A stretch of 64,000 nucleotides of DNA from Paragordius varius. Its lineage: Eukaryota; Nematomorpha. Each line of letters starts with the position of its first letter. The first letter of the stretch is position 1. The position numbers and the translations under genes were made by a program. The notes under the pieces are model-generated. The model made no database searches. It was not told where the DNA came from and saw only the letters and a program-made list of their open reading frames with translations. The stretch covers positions 3,782,001 through 3,846,000 of the forward strand of contig OZ176058.1 in assembly GCA_964247055.1 (NCBI GenBank). Reading direction: 5' to 3'. Positions 12,766 through 25,680 of the stretch are shown one piece after another.

Positions 12766-15458
12766 AAAAGTTAAAAAACATAACTTAATTGTTGGAAAAT
12801 ATTTGATTGTGAAAATATATGTTTGATTGTTGGAAACACTAAAAAGTGGACACATAATTTGATTGTTGAAAAAATTATTTGATTGTTGGAAACACTAAAA
12901 AACTATTGGGCAACATATTTTGATCGTTGGAAAAATTATTTGATTGTTGAAAATATATGTTTGATTCTTGGAACTAAAAAGTGAAAAGAAAACATATTTT
13001 GATTGTTGGAAATATTATTTGATTGTTGAAAATATATGTTTGATTGTTGGAAACACTAAAAAGTGAAAAGAAAACATATTTTGATTGTTGGAAAATTTAT
13101 TTGATTGTTGAAAATATATGTTTGATTGTTGGAAATACTAAAAAGCTATTAGGCAACATATTTTGATTGTTGGAAAAATTATTTGATTGTTGAAAATATA
13201 TGTTTAATGTTAGAAACACTAAAAAGCTGTTGTGCAACATATTTTGATTGTTTGAAAAATTATTTGATTGTTGAAAATATATGTTTGATTGTTAGAAACA
13301 CTAAAAAGCTATTGGGCAACATATTTTGATTGTTTGAAAAATTATTTGATTGTTGAAAATATATGTTTGATTGTTGGAAACACTAAAAAGTTAAAAAACA
13401 TAATTTAATTGTTGGAAAATATTTGATTGTGAAAATATATGTTTGATTGTTGGAAACACTAAAAAGTTAAAAGACAACATAATTTGATTGTTGAAAAAAT
13501 TATTTGATTGTTGGAAACACTAAAAAACTATGGGGCAACATATTTTGATTGTTGGAAAAATTATTTGATTGTTGAAAATATATGTTTGATTGTTGGAACT
13601 AAAAAGTGAAAAGAAAACATATTTTGATTGTTGGAAAAATTATTTGATTGTTGAAAATATATGTTTGATTGTTGGAAACACTTAAAAGTGAAAAGAAAAC
13701 ATATTTTGATTGTTGGAAAATTTATTTGATTGTTGAAAATATATGTTTGATTGTTGGAAATACTAAAAAGCTATTAGGCAACATATTTTGATTGTTGGAA
13801 AAATTATTTGATTGTTGAAAATATATGTTTAATTGTTAGAAACACCAAAAAGCTGTTGGGCAACATATTTTGATTGTTTGAAAAATTCTTTGATTGTTGA
13901 AAATATATGTTTGATTGTTAGAAACACTAAAAAGCTATTGGGCAACATATTTTGATTGTTTGAAAAATTATTTGATTGTTGAAAATATATGTTTGATTGT
14001 TGGAAACACTAAAAAGTTAAAAAACATAACTTAATTGTTGGAAAATATTTGATTGTGAAAATATATGTTTGATTGTTGGAAACACTAAAAAGTAGACACA
14101 TAATTTGATTGTTGAAAAAATTATTTGATTGTTGGAAACACTAAAAAAACTATTGGGCAACATATTTTGATTGTTGGAAAAATTATTTGATTGTTGAAAA
14201 TATATGTTTGATTGTTGGAACTAAAAAGTGAAAAGAAAACATATTTTGATTGTTGGAAAAATTATTTGATTGTTGAAAATATATGTTTGATTGTTGGAAA
14301 CACTTAAAAGTGAAAAGAAAACATATTTTGATTGTTGGAAAATATTTGATTGTGAAAATATATGTTTGATTGTTGGAAATACTAAAAAGCTATTAGGCAA
14401 CATATTTTGATTGTTGGAAAAATTATTTGATTGTTGAAAATATATGTTTAATTGTTAGAAACACTAAAAAGCTGTTGGGCAACATATTTTGATTGTTTGA
14501 AAAATTATTTGATTGTTGAAAATATATGTTTGATTGTTAGAAACACTAAAAAGCTATTGGGCAACATATTTTGATTGTTTGAAAAATTATTTGATTGTTG
14601 AAAATATATGTTTGATTGTTGGAAACACTAAAAAGTTAAAAAACATAACTTAATTGTTGGAAAATATTTGATTGTGAAAATATATGTTTGATTGTTGGAA
14701 ACACTAAAAAGTAGACACATAATTTGATTGTTGAAAAAATTATTTGATTGTTGGAAACACTAAAAAACTATTGGGCAACATATTTTGATCGTTGGAAAAA
14801 TTATTTGATTGTTGAAAATATATGTTTGATTGTTGGAACTAAAAAGTGAAAAGAAAACATATTTTGATTGTTGGAAATATTATTTGATTGTTGAAAATAT
14901 ATGTTTGATTGTTGGAAACACTAAAAAGTGAAAAGAAAACATATTTTGATTGTTGGAAAATTTATTTGATTGTTGAAAATATATGTTTGATTGTTGGAAA
15001 TACTAAAAAGCTATTAGGCAACATATTTTGATTGTTGGAAAAATTATTTGATTGTTGAAAATATATGTTTAATTGTTAGAAACACTAAAAAGCTGTTGGG
15101 CAACATATTTTGATTGTTTGAAAAATTATTTGATTGTTGAAAATATATGTTTGATTGTTAGAAACACTAAAAAGCTATTGGGCAACATATTTTGATTGTT
15201 TGAAAAATTATTTGATTGTTGAAAATATATGTTTGATTGTTTGAAACACTAAAAAGTTAAAAAACATAATTTAATTGTTGGAAAATATTTGATTGTGAAA
15301 ATATATGTTTGATTGTTGGAAACACTAAAAAGTTAAAAGACAACATAATTTGATTGTTGAAAAAATTATTTGATTGTTGGAAACACTAAAAAACTATGGG
15401 GCAACATATTTTGATTGTTGGAAAAAATTTTTGATTGTTGAAAGTATATGTTTGATTG
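12349..15458 (+). repeat. ~622-bp higher-order repeat series, copy A
   Basis: The landmark GGAACTAAAAAGTGAAAAG falls at 12,349, 12,970, 13,595, 14,217 and 14,835, giving intervals of 621, 625, 622 and 618 bp. The same interval separates 9,481 from 10,102 and 11,728 from 12,349 within the 2,247-bp units. Each unit has the same monomer order: GGAACTAAAAAGTG, CACTTAAAAGTG or CACTAAAAAGTG, CTATTAGGCAAC, CTGTTGGGCAAC, CTATTGGGCAAC, a short GTTAAAAAACATAA form, then GTAGACAC, GTGGACAC or GTTAAAAGACAAC. The end of the series near 15,458 is approximate. Confidence 0.9.
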
Positions 15459-18400
15459 TTGGAAACACTAAAATGTTAACAGACAATGTATTTTGATTTT
15501 GGAAAAATTATTTGATTGTTGATAATATATGTTTGATTGTTGGAAACACTAAAAAGTTAAAAAACATAATTTGATTGTTGGAAAATATTTGATTGTGAAA
15601 ATATATGTTTGATTGTTGGAAACACTAAAAAGCTATTGGGCAACATATTTAAATTGTTGGAAAAATATTTGATTGTTGAAAATATATGTTTAATTGTTAG
15701 AAACACTAAAAAGTAGACACATAATTTGATTGTTGAAAAAATTATTTGATTGTTGGAGACACTAAAAAACTATTGGGCAACATATTTTGATTGTTGAAAA
15801 AATTATTTGATTGTTGGAGACACTAAAAATTTTGGGCAACATATTTTGATTGTTGGAAAAATTATTTGATTGAAAATATATGTTTGATTTTAATTGTTAG
15901 AAACACTAAAAAGTAGACACATAATTTGATTGTTGAAAAAATTATTTGATTGTTGGAGACACTAAAAAACTATTGGGCAACATATTTTGATTGTTGGAAA
16001 AATTAGATTGTTGAAAATATATGTTTGATTGTTGGAAACACTAAAAAGTGAAAAGAAAACATATTTTGAATGTTGGAAAAATTATTTGATTGTTGAAAAT
16101 ATATGTTTGATTGTTGGAAACACTACAAAGTGAAAAGAAAACATATTTTGATTGTTGGAAAATTTATTTGATTGTTGAAAATATATGTTTGATTGTTGGA
16201 AATACTAAAAAGCTGTTGGGCAACATATTTTGATTGTTTGAAAAATTATTTGATTGTTGAAAATATATGTTTGATTGTTAGAAACACTAAAAAGTTAAAA
16301 AACATAATTTAATTGTTGGAAAATATTTGATTGTGAAAATATATGTTGTTGGTAACACTAAAAAGCTATTGGGCAACATATTTAAATTTTTGGAAAATTA
16401 TTTGATTGTTGAAAATATATGTTTGATTGTTGGAAACACTAAAAAGTTAAAAAACATAATTTGATTGTTGGAAAAATTATTTGATTGGTGTAAATATATG
16501 TTTGTTTGTTGGAAACACTAAAAATTTAAAAAACATAATTTGATTGTTGAAAAAACTATTTCATTGTTGAAAATATATGTTTGATTTTTGGAAATACTAA
16601 ACAGATATCAGGAAACATATTTTGATTATTGGAAAAATTATTTGATTAAGAAAATATATGTTTGAATGTTGGAAACACTAAAAAGTTAAAAACATAATTT
16701 GATTGTTGGAAAATATTTGATTGTTGAAAATATATGTTTGATTGTTGGAAATATTAAACAGCTATCAGGCAACATATTTTGAATATTGGAAAAATTATTT
16801 GATTGTTGAAAAAATATGTTTAATTTTTAGAAACATTAAAAAGCTATAAGGCAACATATTTTGATTGTTGAAGAAATTATTTGATTGTTGAAAATATATG
16901 TTTGATTGTTGGAAACACTAAAAAGCTATTGGGTAACATATTTAAATTGTTGGAAAAATATTTGATTGTTGAAAATATATGTTTGATTGTGAGAAACACT
17001 AAAAAGCTATAAGGCAACATATTTTGATTGTTGGAGAAATTATTTGATTGTTGAAAATATATGTTTGATTGTTGGAAACACTAAAAAGTAGACACATAAT
17101 TTGATTGTTGAAAAAATTATTTGATTGTTGGAAACACTAAAAAACTATTGGGCAACATATTTTGATTGTTGGAAAAATTATTTGATTGTTGAAAATATAT
17201 GTTTGATTGTTGGAACTAAAAAGTGAAAAGAAAACATATTTTTGGAAAAATTATTTGATTGTTGAAAATATATGTTTGATTGTTGGAAACACTAAAAAGT
17301 GAAAAGAAAACATATTTTGATTGTTGGAAAATTTATTTGATTGTTGAAAATATATGTTTGATTGTTGGAAATACTAAAAAGCTATTAGGCAACATATTTT
17401 GATTGTTGGAAAAATTATTTGATTGTTGAAAATATATGTTTAATTGTTAGAAACACTAAAAAGCTGTTGGGCAACATATTTTGATTGTTTGAAAAATTAT
17501 TTGATTGTTGAAAATATATGTTTGATTGTTAGAAACACTAAAAAGCTATTGGGCAACATATTTTGATTGTTTGAAAAATTATTTGATTGTTGAAAATATA
17601 TGTTTGATTGTTGGAAACACTAAAAAGTTAAAAAACATAATTTAATTGTTGGAAAATATTTGATTGTGAAAATATATGTTTGATTGTTGGGAACACTAAA
17701 AAGTTAAAAGACAACATAATTTGATTGTTGAAAAAATTATTTGATTGTTGGAAACACTAAAAAACTATGGGGCAACATATTTTGATTGTTGGAAAAATTT
17801 TTTGATTGTTGAAAGTATATTTTTGATTGTTGGAAACACTAAAATGTTAACAGACAATATATTTTGATTGTTGGGAAAATTATTTATTGTTAAAAATTTA
17901 TGATTGATTGTTGAAAACACTAAAAACCTATAAGGCAACATATTTTGATTGTTGAAAAAATTATTTGATTGTTGAAAAAATATGGTTGATTGTTGGAAAC
18001 ACTAAAAAACTATTGGGCAATATATTTTGATTGTTGGAGAAATTATTTGATTGTTGGTAACAATAAAAAGCTATTGGGCAACATATTTTGTTTGTTGGAA
18101 AATTATATGATTGTTGAAAATATATGTTTGACTGTTGGTAACACAAAAAAGTTAAAAAACATAATTTAATTGTTGGAAAGTATTTGATTGTGTAAATATA
18201 TGTTTGATTGTTGGTAACACTAAAAAGCTATTGGGCAACATATTTAAATTGTTGGAAAAATTATTTGATTGTTGAAAATATATGTTTGATTGTTGGAAAC
18301 ACTAAAAAGTAGACACATAATTTGATTGTTGAAAAAATTATTTGATTGTTGGAAACACTAAAAAACTATTGGGCAACATATTTTGATTGTTGGAAAATTT

Positions 18401-19742
18401 ATTTGATTGTTGAAAATATATGTTTGATTGTTGGAAACACTAAAAAGTGAAAAGAAAACATATTTTAATTGTTGGAAAAATTATTTGATTGTTGAAAATA
18501 TATGTTTGATTGTTGGAAACACTAAAAAGCTATTGGGCAACATATTTTGATTGTTGGAAAAATTATTTGATTTTTGAAAATATATGTTTGATTGTTGGAA
18601 ACACTAAAAAGTTAAAAAACATAATTTAATTGTTGGAAAATATTTGATTGTGAAAATATATGTTTCATTGTTGGAAACACTAAAAGGCTATTGGGCAACA
18701 TATTTTGATTGTTGGAGAAATTATTTGATTGTTCAAAATATATGTTTGATTGTTGAAAACACTAAAAAGCTATGGGGCAACATATTTTGACTGTTGAATT
18801 ATTTGATTGTGCAAATATATGTATGATTGTTAGAAACACTAAAAAGCTATTGGGCAACATATTTTGATTGTTGGAAAAATTATTTGATTTTTGAAAATAT
18901 ATGTTTGATTGTTGGAAACACTAAAAAGTTAAAAAACATAATTTAATTGTTGGAAAATATTTGATTGTGAAAATATATGTTTCATTGTTGGAAACACTAA
19001 AAGGCTATTGGGCAACATATTTTGATTGTTGGAGAAATTATTTGATTGTTCAAAATATATGTTTGATTGTTGGAAACACTAAAATGTTAACAGACAATAT
19101 ATTTTGATTGTTGGAAAAATTATTTATTGTTGAAAATTTATGATTGATTGTTGAAAACACTAAAAAGCTATGGGGCAACATATTTTAACTGTTGGAAAAA
19201 TTATTTGATTGTGCAAATATATGTATGATTGTTAGAAACACTAAAAAGCTATTGGGCAACATATTTTGATTGTTGGAAAAATTATTTGATTTTTGAAAAT
19301 ATATGTTTGATTGTTGGAAAGACTAAAAAGTTAAAAAACATAATTTAATTGTTGGAAAATATTTGATTGTGAAAATATATGTTTTATTGTTTGAAACAAT
19401 AAAAAGCTATTGGGCAACATATTTTGATTGTTGGAGAAATTATTTGATTGTTCAAAATATATGTTTGATTGTTGGAAACACTAAAAAGTTAAAAGAAAAC
19501 ATATTTTGATTGTTGGAAAAATTATTTGATTGTTGAAAATATATGTTTGATTGTTGGAAACACCAAAAAACTATTGGGCAACATATTTTGATTGTTGGAA
19601 AAATTATTTGATTGTTGAAAATAAATGTTTGATTGTTGGAAACACTAAAAAGTTAAAAGAAAACATATTTTGATTGTTGGAAAAATTATTTGATTGTTGA
19701 AAATATATGTTTGATTGTTGGAATCACTAAATAGTAAAAAGA

Positions 19743-20123
19743 CAACATATTTGATTGTTGAATAAATTATTTGTTGAAAATATATGTTTGATTGTTGGAA
19801 ACACTAAAAAGCTATTGGGCAAGATATTTTAATTGATGAAAAAATTATTTGATTGTTGAAAATATATGTTTGATTGTTGGATACAATAAAAAGCTATTGG
19901 TCAACATATTTTGATTGTTGGAAAAATTTTTGATTGTTGAAAATATATGTTTGATTGTTGGATACAATTTAAAGATATTGGACAACATATTTTGATTGTT
20001 GGAAAAATTATTTGATTGTTGAAAATATATGTTTGATTGTTGGAAACAATAAAAAGCTATTGGGCAACATATTATGATTGTTGGAAAAGTTATTTGATTG
20101 TTGAAAATATATGTTTAATTGTT
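19743..20123 (+). repeat. Spacer between segmental copies A and B
   Basis: These 381 bp separate the two large copies. They are ordinary satellite monomers, including GGATACAATAAAAAGC and GGCAAGATATTTTAATTG forms that resemble block I near 5,160-5,340 rather than the interior of the copies. The junction may therefore hold a remnant of the sequence that flanked the ancestral unit on its left. Confidence 0.65.
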
Positions 20124-23100
20124 GGAAACACTAAAAATTTAAAAAACATAATTTGATTGTTGGAAAAATTATTTCATTGTTGAAAATATATGTTTGATTG
20201 TTGGAAATACTAAACAGATATCAGGAAACATATTTTGATTATTGGAAAAATTATTTGATTAAGAAAATATATGTTTGAATGTTGGAAACACTAAAAAGTT
20301 AAAAACATAATTTGATTGTTGGAAAATATTTGATTGTTGAAAATATATGTTTGATTGTTGGAAATATTAAACAGCTATCAGGCAACATATTTTGAATATT
20401 GGAAAAATTATTTGATTAATGAAAAAATATGTTTGATTGTTTGAAACACCAAAAGGTTATTGGGCAACATATTTAGTTGGTTAAAAAATTATTTGATTGT
20501 TAAAAATATAAGTTTGATATTTGGAAATAATATTTAATTGTTTAAAATATATGTTTGATTGTTGGTAACACTAAAAAGCTATTGGGAAACATATTTTGAT
20601 TGTGGGAAAATTTATTTGATTGTGCAAATATATGTTTGATTTTTGGAAACACTAAAAAGCTGGGCATCATATTTGGATTGTTGGAAAAATTATTTGATTG
20701 TTGAAAATATGGAAACAATAAAAAGCTATTGGGCAACATATTTTGATTGTTTGAAAAAATATTTGATTGTTGAAAATATATGTTTGATTGTTGGAAACCA
20801 TAAAAAGCTTTGGGCAACATATTTTGATTGTTGGAAAATTTATTTGATTGTTGATAATATATGTTTGATTGTTGGAAACACTAAAAAGTTAAAAAACATA
20901 ATTTGATTGTTGGAAAATATTTGATTGTGAAAATATATGTTTGATTGTTGGAAACACTAAAAAGCTATTGGGCAACATATTTAAATTGTTGGAAAAATAT
21001 TTGATTGTTGAAAATATATGTTTAATTGTTAGAAACACTAAAAAGTAGACACATAATTTGATTGTTGAAAAAATTATTTGATTGTTGAAAATATATGTTT
21101 GATTGTTGGAAACACTAAAAAGTGAAAAGAAAACATATTTTGATTGTTGGAAAATTTATTTGATTGTTGAAAATATATGTTTGATTGTTGGAAATACTAA
21201 AAATCTATTAGGCAACATATTTTAATTGTTGGAAAAATTATTTGATTGTTGAAAATATATGTTTAATTGTTAGAAACACTAAAAAGCTGTTGGGCAACAT
21301 ATTTTAATTGTTGGAAAAATTATTTGATTGTTGAAAATATATGTTTGATTGTTAGAAACACTAAAAAGTTAAAAAACATAATTTAATTGTTGGAAAATAT
21401 TTGATTGTGAAAATATATGTTGTTGGTAACACTAAAAAGCTATTGGGCAACATATTTAAATTTTTGGAAAAATTATTTGATTGTTGAAAATATATGTTTG
21501 ATTGTTGGAAACACTAAAAAGTTAAAAAACATAATTTGATTGTTGGAAAAATTATTTGATTGGTGTAAATATATGTTTGTTTGTTGGAAACACTAAAAAT
21601 TTAAAAAACATAATTTGATTGTTGGAAAAACTATTTCATTGTTGAAAATATATGTTTGATTGTTGGAAATACTAAACAGATATCAGGAAACATATTTTGA
21701 ATATTGGAAAAATTATTTGATTGTTGAAAATATATGTTTGATTGTTGGAAACACTAAAAAGTAGACACATAATTTAATTGTTGAAAAAATTATTTGATTG
21801 TTGGAAACACTAAAAAACTATTGGGCAACATATTTTGATTGTTGGAAAAGTTATTTGATTGTTGAAAATATATGTTTAATTGTTGGAAACACTAAAAAGT
21901 TAAAAAACATAATTTAATTGTTGGATATTTGATTGTGCAAATATATGTTTAATTGTTGGAAACAATAAAAAGTTATTGGGCATCATATTTTGATTGTTGG
22001 AGAAATTATTTGATTTTTTAAAATATATGTTTGATTGTTGTAAACACTAAAAAGTTAAAAGACAACATAATTTGATTGTTGAAAAAATTATTTGATTGGT
22101 GCAAATATATGTTTTGTTGGAAACACTAAAAATTTAAAAAACATAATTTGATTGTTGGAAAACTTATTTCATTGTTGAAAATATATGTTTGATTGTTGGA
22201 AATACTAAACAGATATCAGGAAACATATTTTGATTATTGGAAAAATTATTTGATTAAGAAAATATATGTTTGAATGTTGGAAACACTAAAAAACTATAGG
22301 GCAACATATTTTGATTGTTGAAAAAATTATTTGATTGTTGAAAAAATATGTTTGATTGTTGGAAACACTAAAAAGCAATTGGGCAACATATTTTGATTAT
22401 TTGATTGTTGAAAATATATGTTTGATTGTTGGAAACAATAAAAAGCTATTGCGCAACATATTTTGTTTGTTGGAAAATTATTTGATTGTTGAAAATATAT
22501 GTTTGATTGTCGGAAACACTAAAAAGTTCAAAAACATAATTTAATTGTTGGAAAATATTTGATTGTGAATATATGTTTCATTGTTGGAAACACTAAAAAG
22601 CTATTGGGCAAGATATTTTAATTGATGGAAAAATTATTTGATTGTTGAAAATATATGTTTGATTGTTAGAAACACTAAAAAGTTAAAAAACATAATTTAA
22701 TTGCTGGAAAATATTTGATTGTGAAAATATATGTTGTTGGTAACACTAAAAAGCTATTGGGCAACATATTTAAATTTTTGGAAAAATTATTTGATTGTTG
22801 AAAATATATGTTTGATTGTTGGAAACACAAAAAGTTAAAAATGTTGGAAAAATTATTTGATTGGTGTAAATATATGTTTGTTTGTTGGAAACACTAAAAT
22901 TTAAAAAACATAATTTGATTGTTGGAAAAACTATTTCATTGTTGAAAATATATGTTTGATTGTTGGAAATACTAAACAGATATCAGGAAACATATTTTGA
23001 TTATTGGAAAAATATTTGATTGTTGAAAACACTAAAAAGTAGACACATAATTTGATTGTTGAAAAAATTATTTGATTGTTGGAAACACTAAAAAACTATT

Positions 23101-24571
23101 GGGCAACATATTTTGATTGTTGGAAAAGTTATTTGATTGTTGAAAATATATGTTTAATTGTTGGAAACACTAAAAAGTTAAAAAACATAATTTAATTGTT
23201 GGATATTTGATTGTGCAAATATATGTTTAATTGCTGGAAACACTAAAAAGTTATTGGGCATCATATTTTGATTGTTGGAGAAATTATTTGATTTTTTAAA
23301 ATATATGTTTGATTGTTGTAAACACTAAAAAGTTAAAAGACAACATAATTTGATTGTTGAAAAAATTATTTGATTGGTGCAAATATATGTTTTGTTGGAA
23401 ACACTAAAAATTTAAAAAAACATAATTTGATTGTTGGAAAAATTATTTCATTGTTGAAAATATATGTTTGATTGTTGGAAATACTAAACAGATATCAGGA
23501 AACATATTTTGATTATTGGAAAAATTATTTGATTAAGAAAATATATGTTTGAATGTTGGAAACACTAAAAAGCTATGGGGCAACATAATTTGATTGTTGA
23601 AAAAATTATTTGATTGTTGAAAATATATGTTTGATTTTAATTGTTAGAAACACTAAAAAGTAGACACATAATTTGATTGTTGAAAAAATTATTTGATTAA
23701 GAAAATATATGTTTGATTGTTGGAAATATTAAACAGCTATCAGGCAACATATTTTGAATATTGGAAAAATTATTTGATTGTTGAAAAAATATGTTTAATT
23801 GTTAGAAACATTAAAAAGCTATAAGGCAACATATTTTGATTGTTGGAGAAATTATTTGATTGTTGAAAATATATGTTTGATTGTTGGAACTAAAAAGTGA
23901 AAAGAAAACATATTTTGATTGTTGGAAAAATTATTTGATTGTTGAAAATATATGTTTGATTGTTGGAAACACTTAAAAGTGAAAAGAAAACATATTTTGA
24001 TTGTTGGAAAATTTATTTGATTGTTGAAAATATATGTTTGATTGTTGGAAATACTAAAAAGCTATTAGGCAACATATTTTGATTGTTGGAAAAATTATTT
24101 GATTGTTGAAAATATATGTTTAATTGTTAGAAACACTAAAAAGCTGTTGGGCAACATATTTTGATTGTTTGAAAAATTATTTGATTGTTGAAAATATATG
24201 TTTGATTGTTAGAAACACTAAAAAGCTATTGGGCAACATATTTTGATTGTTTGAAAAATTATTTGATTGTTGAAAATATATGTTTGATTGTTGGAAACAC
24301 TAAAAAGTTAAAAAACATAACTTAATTGTTGGAAAATATTTGATTGTGAAAATATATGTTTGATTGTTGGAAACACTAAAAAGTAGACACATAATTTGAT
24401 TGTTGAAAAAATTATTTGATTGTTGGAAACACTAAAAAACTATTGGGCAACATATTTTGATTGTTGGAAAAATTATTTGATTGTTGAAAATATATGTTTG
24501 ATTGTTGGAACTAAAAAGTGAAAAGAAAACATATTTTGATTGTTGGAAAAATTATTTGATTGTTGAAAATA

Positions 24572-24574
24572 TAT
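24572..24574. repeat. Target site duplication, left (TAT)
   Basis: The satellite reads AAAATATAT up to the element and resumes TATGTTTG after it. The uninterrupted monomer is AAAATATATGTTTG, so exactly three bases (TAT) are duplicated. A 4-bp duplication is excluded, because the left flank gives ATAT and the right gives TATG. Confidence 0.93.
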
Positions 24575-24604
24575 GGGTGGAGTGAATAAAAAAAAGGAAA
24601 CACT
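24575..24604 (+). repeat. Left terminal inverted repeat
   Basis: The first 27 bases match the inverse complement of 25,674-25,700 perfectly. Base 28 differs (A here, C on the other side) and bases 29-30 match again. It contains AGTGAATAAA at 24,581-24,590 and AGGAAACACT at 24,595-24,604. Confidence 0.95.
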
Positions 24605-24740
24605 CTTTCCTTAGCTTTTTGAAGAGATTCCTTAATTTGGAGTGAATAAAAAGCTAAGGAAACCCTAAAAAAATTAACATTAGATTTTTGAGGAAACACT
24701 TGTTTTCAAGTGAATAAAAAAATTTATTAAAGGAAACCCT
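24581..24740 (+). repeat. Left subterminal repeat cluster
   Basis: AGGAAACACT or AGGAAACCCT occurs at 24,595-24,604, 24,657-24,666, 24,691-24,700 and 24,731-24,740. AGTGAATAAA occurs at 24,581, 24,641 and 24,709, so the two motifs come as alternating pairs. A hairpin, CACTTG-TTTT-CAAGTG, lies at 24,697-24,712 and joins one motif to the next. Clusters like this often bind transposase; that role is inferred. Confidence 0.8.
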
Positions 24741-25627
24741 ACATATTTTTAAGGATGCTAAATACCATCCTTATATATTTATAAATTTTATAACAATCGA
24801 TAGTAGAGGATCAAACAAGGCAATTAGAGCTAATACGGTTTTGATATTAGATTCGATAAGTTTAAATATCAATTTTAAGTTATTTTTATACATTTTAGAT
24901 TTTTCTAGTATATTTGGAATACAGCGTAGAAACTAAATGTTTGCTCAACGATCTTAGATAAGAAACAAAAAAAGATATAAGAGAATCAATTATCTATGAA
25001 ACAAAATCTACGATTTAATAATAAATAAACTTTAAAATACTTTTTCCTGATTTCGATTAACGAACAAATCTCATTTCTTAGTATATGCAAGCCTCAAAAA
25101 TATTAAGTCAATCAGTTTCTTAGTTATTCTTGCTAAATGAAAATTTGTATACAAACTATTATAATAAAAAAATGTATAAATAAACTTTAATCTATTTATT
25201 ATTTAATATAAAATGTGAATTAGATTGTCATAATAATTTAAAAATTCTTCCGATTCTGTGCGATCTTAAGAATTTAGGAATATTTCCTCCGATTTCGTGC
25301 GATCTTTTATGACAACGTTTCCTGTATTATTTAAATCATATTTTTTTGATTGAAGTTTTCATATCTATCGCTATATCTGATCTATATCATAATAATTCTT
25401 TGTTTCTGTCAACAAATCATTTTGTAGATTTTTATAAGCTTCTTTTTTTGAATTACAATATACGGTACCATAGATTTGTTAAAAACTATGGGATATCTAA
25501 AATATTAAATATTAAGTTACTTTGCAAGAAGAAGTCTCAATTTTTCTTTAGGTACATTTATATCTGTTTTAGGCATGGTTTAAGGAAACTCGAGAGTTAA
25601 TCAGATGTGTTTTTTATATGAATTATA
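24741..25627. other. Transposon interior, no gene seen
   Basis: About 890 bp of AT-rich sequence unlike the satellite. A short inverted repeat, AAGGATG and CATCCTT, lies at 24,751-24,772. A direct repeat, CCGATTCTGTGCGATCTT and CCGATTTCGTGCGATCTT, lies at 25,250-25,267 and 25,289-25,306 (16 of 18 bases equal, 39 bp apart). The longest open frame (25,346-25,600, 84 codons) starts at TTG, has no internal methionine and shows no recognisable domain, so I do not call it a gene. I see no tRNA-like or RNA polymerase III promoter-like sequence. Confidence 0.75.
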
Positions 25628-25680
25628 AGGAAACCCTTTCTTTGAAAAAGTGAGCATAGGAAACACTTAAAGGGTTTCCT
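25628..25680 (+). repeat. Right subterminal repeat cluster
   Basis: AGGAAACCCT lies at 25,628-25,637 and AGGAAACACT at 25,658-25,667 in forward orientation, with AGGGTTTCCT in reverse at 25,671-25,680. The last two form an imperfect inverted repeat (AGGAAAC against GTTTCCT) with a short centre. Motif orientation is therefore mixed at this end but uniform at the left end. Confidence 0.8.

Larger units (their letters stand above)
5718..19742 (+). repeat. Segmental duplication, copy A (14.0 kb)
   Basis: Copy A matches copy B (20,124-34,894) in monomer order and in nearly every base. The offset is 14,406 bp at the start (5,731 pairs with 20,137) and about 15,152 bp at the end (19,741 pairs with 34,893). 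The few mismatches noticed include T against A at 6,511/20,917, T against A at 7,192/21,598 and T against A at 7,892/22,298. Diagnostic variants are AAACAGATATCAGG, GTAGACACATAATTT, GTGAAAAGAAAACAT and TTGATTAAGAAAATATATG. Copy A has no transposon; its empty site is at 10,161-10,175. Confidence 0.9.
1..24574 (+). repeat. AT-rich satellite array, left part (82-bp monomer family)
   Basis: Head-to-tail satellite, all in one orientation. The usual monomer is 82 bp and reads as four modules: a GATTGTTGGAAAAATTA, b GATTGTTGAAAATATATG, c GATTGTTGGAAACACTAAAA, d GCTATTGGGCAACATATTTT, with TTT or A linkers. Clean copies lie near 660-745 and 1,900-1,980. Module d is replaced in many monomers by GTTAAAAGACAACATAATTT, GTGAAAAGAAAACATATTTT, GTTAAAAAACATAATTT or GTAGACACATAATTT. 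Consensus GC is about 26% with no CpG. Open frames here exist only because the repeat is poor in stops; 82 is not a multiple of 3, so they change frame every monomer. A structural chromosomal role (centromere or heterochromatin) is inference from form alone. I do not recognise the family by name. Confidence 0.97.

Noticed and set aside
24511-24699. Minus-strand 62-codon frame across the left transposon boundary
   Set aside because: It joins satellite to transposon end and is a product of the insertion; the same satellite frame recurs at 10,106, 12,353 and 27,128 with a different far end.
24751-24772. Hairpin as a terminator
   Set aside because: A 7-bp AAGGATG/CATCCTT stem with an 8-base loop is weak, has no gene beside it, and is easily found by chance.
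25346-25600. 84-codon open frame inside the transposon
   Set aside because: It begins at TTG, has no ATG within it, shows no domain or transposase motif, and is of a length expected by chance in AT-rich DNA of this size.
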